From an uncultured Lachnospiraceae bacterium (GTDB lineage Bacteria; Bacillota; Clostridia; Lachnospirales; Lachnospiraceae), in the NCBI GenBank assembly GCA_902780385.1, contig CACZFF010000019.1, positions 1-64,000 of the forward strand: a DNA stretch of 64,000 nucleotides, written 5' to 3'. Positions 61,238-64,000 of this stretch are shown piece by piece (the stretch's first letter is position 1; the number at the start of each line of letters is the position of its first letter). The notes below the pieces were generated by a model. The model saw nothing but the letters and a program-made list of their open reading frames with translations, was not told where the DNA came from and did no database searches. The translations under genes and the position numbers were made by a program.

Positions 61238-61738
61238 ATGTCTATTTCTTTCGTACGTGTTGATGACAGAATGATCCATGGACAGACCGTTACCAGATGG
61301 TCTCTGGAGTATCCCTGCACAGGCCTGATCGCTGTCAATGATGCAGCGGCCAAGAACCCTGTTCTGAAGGGTGCCTACAAGAGCGCTTCCGACAAGAAGA
61401 CCTTTGTATGGGGTGTCGATGAGTTCATCGCGAAGAGCAAAAAGGTTATCGAGTCCAAAGATAATTATTTCCTGATTACCAAAAATCCCGTGGATATGAA
61501 GAAGATTCTGGTCGACGCCGGTTTTGTTCCCAGCAATGTCAAGACCGTCATCATCGGACCCTGCAACGATCGTCCCGGCGCAGTCAAGCTCGGCAACAAC
61601 CAGTCCATTACCCAGGAAGAGGCTGAGGCTCTCGAGGCAATCACAAAGGCCGGTTATGAAGTAGAGTTTGCTCTGGTCAAGGAAGCCGCCATCGGCAACT
61701 GGAAGAAATTCCGCGGCCAGTTCGGTTTCACAGATTAA
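61238..61738 (+). CDS. PTS mannose-family EIIB component
   Basis: The EIIB subunit that phosphorylates the incoming sugar. It starts SISFVRVDDRMIHGQTVTRW, with the phosphorylated histidine at His14, and continues with the typical NDAAAKNPVLKGAY and IIGPCNDRPGAVKLGNNQSI segments. The 166 residues match family length. The ATG follows AAGGAGGAG. It is separated from EIIC by a 203-base spacer with strong RNA hairpins, whereas EIIC and EIID are only 2 bases apart. Confidence 0.94.
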   Translation: MSISFVRVDDRMIHGQTVTRWSLEYPCTGLIAVNDAAAKNPVLKGAYKSASDKKTFVWGVDEFIAKSKKVIESKDNYFLITKNPVDMKKILVDAGFVPSNVKTVIIGPCNDRPGAVKLGNNQSITQEEAEALEAITKAGYEVEFALVKEAAIGNWKKFRGQFGFTD

Positions 61739-61741
61739 AGA

Positions 61742-61922
61742 GTGAAAAACATTGCCGATGCAATATTTTTCACTCCAGAGGTTTGTGCCGCGGGACGGCC
61801 CAAACCTCCGGGAACCCATCGGCAAAATCGCCAATTTCAAAGTCCTTATACGAAAGACTTTGAAATGCGGATTTTGCCTCGGGGTCTATGAAAATGAGCT
61901 TTTCGGTTTTCCAAGATTTCAT
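61742..61922 (+). ncRNA. Structured RNA segment in the EIIB-EIIC intercistronic region
   Basis: At least three consecutive hairpins are seen. The first is GTGAAAAACATTGC with GCAATATTTTTCAC (61742-61773, one mismatch). The second is GAGGTTTG with CAAACCTC enclosing GCCG/CGGC (61778-61808). The third is a long stem, GGCAAAATC plus ATTTCAAAGTC with GACTTTGAAAT plus GATTTTGCC (61821-61878). A fourth, weaker ATGAAA/TTTCAT stem lies at 61888-61922. None has a T-run, so mRNA processing or 3'-end protection is more likely than termination. Whether it is a separate RNA is unknown. Confidence 0.5.
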
Positions 61923-61941
61923 CTGAAAGAGGAGATTTAAA

Positions 61942-62802
61942 ATGTCAATCAATATAGTTCAGGCAATCATCCTTGGCCTGTTTGCGTCCCTGTCCAGTAT
62001 GCCCGGACTCGGCGGAACATCCATCGGTAACTACACACTCGGCCGTCCCCTGGTCGGCGGACTCATCTGCGGCATCGTCCTCGGCGACATCCCCACCGGT
62101 ATCCTGGTCGGCTGCGCCATGCAGGTCGTCTACATCGCTCTGGTCACCCCCGGCGGCACAGTTTCCGCAGACGTTCGTGCGGTCTCCTATATCGGTATTC
62201 CGCTGGCAATGATCGCCCTCAAGAGCTATGGTCTTGATCCCGCTTCCGCAGAAGGAACTGCTCTTGCAACTTCCTTCGGCACCATGGTCGGTACCATCGG
62301 TACTGTCCTTTTCTACGGCACAGCTACCATGAACCTTGTCTGGCAGCACATGGGCTGGGCATGGGTAGACAAGCGCGAGTATGACAAGCTCCCTCTGGTC
62401 GACTATGTATTCCCCTGGATCTCCCACATCTGCTTCTCCCTGATCCCCACAGTTGCGATGTGCATGGCCGGTGAGCCTGTTGTCAACCTGATCAAGGAAA
62501 AACTTCCCATGGATGGTATCCCGATGAAGACACTCTTCACTGTCGGTGCTCTCCTTCCCTGCGTAGGTATTGCGATCCTGCTCAAGCAGATCGTCCGCAA
62601 CGTGCTTGATTTTATTCCCTATCTCTTCGGTTTCACACTGGCAGCTTCCATGGGCATCAACCTGGTCGCTTCCACAGTTGTCGCAGGCCTTTTCGCAATC
62701 CTGATCTTCAAGCTGAAAATGCTTGAGCTCAGAAAACCCGCCGCGGCCTCGTCAAGCGCAGCAGCTGATAACGGATGGGATGATGATGAGGAGGATATCT
62801 GA
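61942..62802 (+). CDS. PTS mannose-family EIIC membrane component
   Basis: One of the two membrane subunits that form the sugar channel. It is a 286-residue polytopic protein with GLFASLSSMPGLGGTSIGNY near the N-terminus, GGLICGIVLGDIPTGILVGC and VTPGGTVSADVRAVSYIGIP, all typical of the EIIC mannose/sorbose family. A short polar tail (RKPAAASSSAAADNGWDDDEED) follows the last helix. ATG 61942 follows AAAGAGGAG. The stop is 2 bases before the EIID start, giving translational coupling. Confidence 0.94.
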   Translation: MSINIVQAIILGLFASLSSMPGLGGTSIGNYTLGRPLVGGLICGIVLGDIPTGILVGCAMQVVYIALVTPGGTVSADVRAVSYIGIPLAMIALKSYGLDPASAEGTALATSFGTMVGTIGTVLFYGTATMNLVWQHMGWAWVDKREYDKLPLVDYVFPWISHICFSLIPTVAMCMAGEPVVNLIKEKLPMDGIPMKTLFTVGALLPCVGIAILLKQIVRNVLDFIPYLFGFTLAASMGINLVASTVVAGLFAILIFKLKMLELRKPAAASSSAAADNGWDDDEEDI

Positions 62803-62804
62803 TC

Positions 62805-63644
62805 ATGGCAGAAAAGAAATTATCTAAAAAAGCGTTAAACAGTGGTTTCCACAGATGGTATTACGGAAACCTGACCTGCTTCTCTCAGGAGCACATGCAG
62901 ACATTCGGTTACCTTTGCTCCATGCTTCCTCTCTGCAAAGAGCTGTATGCGGATGATCCCGACAGGATGGCCGAATCCATGGATACATACAGAACCTTCT
63001 TCAACACAGAGCCTCAGCTGGGTGCCATCATCGTCGGTGTCACAGCAGGTCTGGAAGAAGCCCGCGCAAACGGTGCGGAAGATGTTGACAGCGAGACCAT
63101 CAACGGCCTGCGCGCAGGTCTGATGGGCCCCATCGCCGGTATCGGTGACTCCCTGGTCGTCGGTACTGTGATCCCGATCCTTCTGGGTATCGCCATGGGT
63201 ATGTCCGGCGGCGGTTCCCCTATGGGCGCGATCTTCTACATCATCGTATGGAACCTCTTCGCATACTTCGGAATGCGTTTCCTCTACTTCAAGGGCTACG
63301 ACATGGGTACCAAGGCCGTCGAGTTCCTTGTCGGCGATATCGGCAACGCCATCCGTGAAGCAGTTACCACCCTGGGCGGAATCGTCATCGGCGCGGTATC
63401 CGCGTCCTGGATCAGCGTCAAGACCAGCTTTGCCCTCTACAATGAGGCGGGCGAAGCTTACATGGTCCTGCAGGAGAAGTTCGACAGCGTCTTCCCCGGC
63501 ATGCTGACCGCGATCTTCGTTATCTTCTGCTGGTGGCTGATGGCCAAGAAGCAGCTGAGCCCTCTGAAAGTCATGGGCCTGCTGGTCGTCATCGCTTTCG
63601 TCGGTGTTCTGATCGGATTCTTCAACCCCGGACTTGCTTATTAA
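62805..63644 (+). CDS. PTS mannose-family EIID membrane component
   Basis: The second membrane subunit, needed with EIIC for sugar translocation. Its 279 residues begin with the conserved soluble N-terminus (LNSGFHRWYYGNLTCFSQEHMQ, with the F-x-R-x-x-x-x-Q-like pattern of EIID). LRAGLMGPIAGIGDSLVVGTVIPI (the family GPLAGIGDSL motif) and C-terminal helices (LTAIFVIFCWWLMAKKQLSP) follow. The start codon follows the EIIC stop with GAGGAGG in the end of EIIC. It is the last PTS gene before a terminator at 63833. Confidence 0.94.
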   Translation: MAEKKLSKKALNSGFHRWYYGNLTCFSQEHMQTFGYLCSMLPLCKELYADDPDRMAESMDTYRTFFNTEPQLGAIIVGVTAGLEEARANGAEDVDSETINGLRAGLMGPIAGIGDSLVVGTVIPILLGIAMGMSGGGSPMGAIFYIIVWNLFAYFGMRFLYFKGYDMGTKAVEFLVGDIGNAIREAVTTLGGIVIGAVSASWISVKTSFALYNEAGEAYMVLQEKFDSVFPGMLTAIFVIFCWWLMAKKQLSPLKVMGLLVVIAFVGVLIGFFNPGLAY

Positions 63645-63832
63645 TAGAGAACAGCACCGGGAAATGCCCGGGGACAGACTTGTCCCGTCATTGAAAAAGA
63701 CGAAAAGGCAAAAGAAAACAGGCAGTGATAACAGGCAGTGATGCAGACCGTTCTCCAGCAGTAAACTGCCGTGTGACTGCTCATTCCCTCCCCTCTGAGG
63801 TTCTGAGGTGTGAGTAACTCTGCCGGAATTAT
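63645..63832. other. Region downstream of EIID with small hairpins
   Basis: No gene is recognised. CCGGG with CCCGG and GGGACA with TGTCCC form adjacent small hairpins near 63656-63688, without T-runs. ACAGGCAGTGAT is repeated twice near 63720-63745. Confidence 0.4.
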
Positions 63833-63867
63833 GTGCCGGGAGGATCTATTCCTTCCGGCACTGTTTT
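63833..63867 (+). terminator. Terminator of the PTS operon
   Basis: GTGCCGGGAGGA pairs with TCCTTCCGGCAC (one G-U) and is followed by TGTTTT. Confidence 0.8.
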
Positions 63868-63893
63868 AAACAGGGCTCGAAAGTGAGGAGACC

Positions 63894-64000
63894 ATGGAGG
63901 ATCAGATGAAAGATCAGAAACTTCCCGCAAATGATTCCGCAGTAGATTCCGCAGGCAGGACAGGCCTCTCTGCCGGTCAGCTGATGCAGGAGGCAAAGCG
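63894..64000 (+). CDS. 5' end of an unidentified gene, cut by the window edge
   Basis: An open frame from ATG 63894 runs to the last base. GTGAGGAG lies 5-8 bases upstream, a good ribosome binding site; a second in-frame ATG at 63906 is also preceded by GGAGG. The first 35 residues (MEDQMKDQKLPANDSAVDSA then GRTGLSAGQLMQEAK) are polar with no recognisable domain. Position after the PTS operon is the only clue. Confidence 0.5.
   Translation, partial: MEDQMKDQKLPANDSAVDSAGRTGLSAGQLMQEAK

Overview
The window looks like chromosome from an anaerobic, moderately GC-rich Gram-positive of the Clostridia, most likely a Lachnospiraceae-type butyrate producer. The evidence is a meso-diaminopimelate-type MurE, a fused SecDF, the order priA-def-fmt-yugP-rsmB-rlmN-PP2C-PASTA kinase-rsgA, butyrate-type CoA genes, a mannose-family PTS, and LPxTG giant adhesins. 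The genus cannot be resolved from sequence alone. I see no rRNA, tRNA, CRISPR, prophage or insertion sequence.

Layout. (1) 1-14.7 kb, accessory surface region: two giant sortase-anchored proteins with homologous N-terminal halves, one with a von Willebrand A domain and one with InlB-type repeats, plus a divergent Lgt-like membrane protein. The first adhesin has a disturbed 5' end and is followed by the leftover tail of another sorting signal. (2) 14.9-41.4 kb, housekeeping: hisS, aspS, a convergent phosphopantetheinyl transferase, secDF, recJ, murE, priA, def, fmt, a YugP-type metallopeptidase, rsmB, rlmN, a PP2C phosphatase and PASTA kinase pair, rsgA, a short formate/nitrite-type channel and recD2. 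(3) 41.7-52 kb, energy metabolism: a MarR regulator, etfB-etfA, crt (frameshifted by an exact 19-bp tandem duplication), an acyl-CoA:acetate CoA-transferase, an acyl-CoA dehydrogenase and an aconitase-like hydratase. Crotonase, CoA-transferase, dehydrogenase and ETF are consistent with crotonyl-CoA to butyrate chemistry, but thiolase and 3-hydroxybutyryl-CoA dehydrogenase are not in the window. (4) 52.2-55.6 kb, minus strand: a triple TPM-domain secreted/membrane protein and a zinc-ribbon protein. (5) 55.9-63.6 kb: two membrane-anchored solute-binding proteins flank a histidine kinase/response regulator pair, followed by the four genes of a mannose-family PTS. There are no ABC permease genes, so this reads as an extracellular sugar sensor controlling a PTS. 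It is the best candidate here for an under-described system.

Two cross-cutting signals stand out. Short tandem duplications are unusually frequent, and three separate arrays have a 19-bp period; one of them breaks crt. A MarR-like operator (TTRGTATACWAA) occurs at both the etfBA and crt promoters, pointing to a local regulon for the marR product. Several intergenic regions are densely structured: the PASTA kinase leader, the EIIB-EIIC spacer, a 165-bp GC-rich element and a perfect 32-bp inverted repeat.
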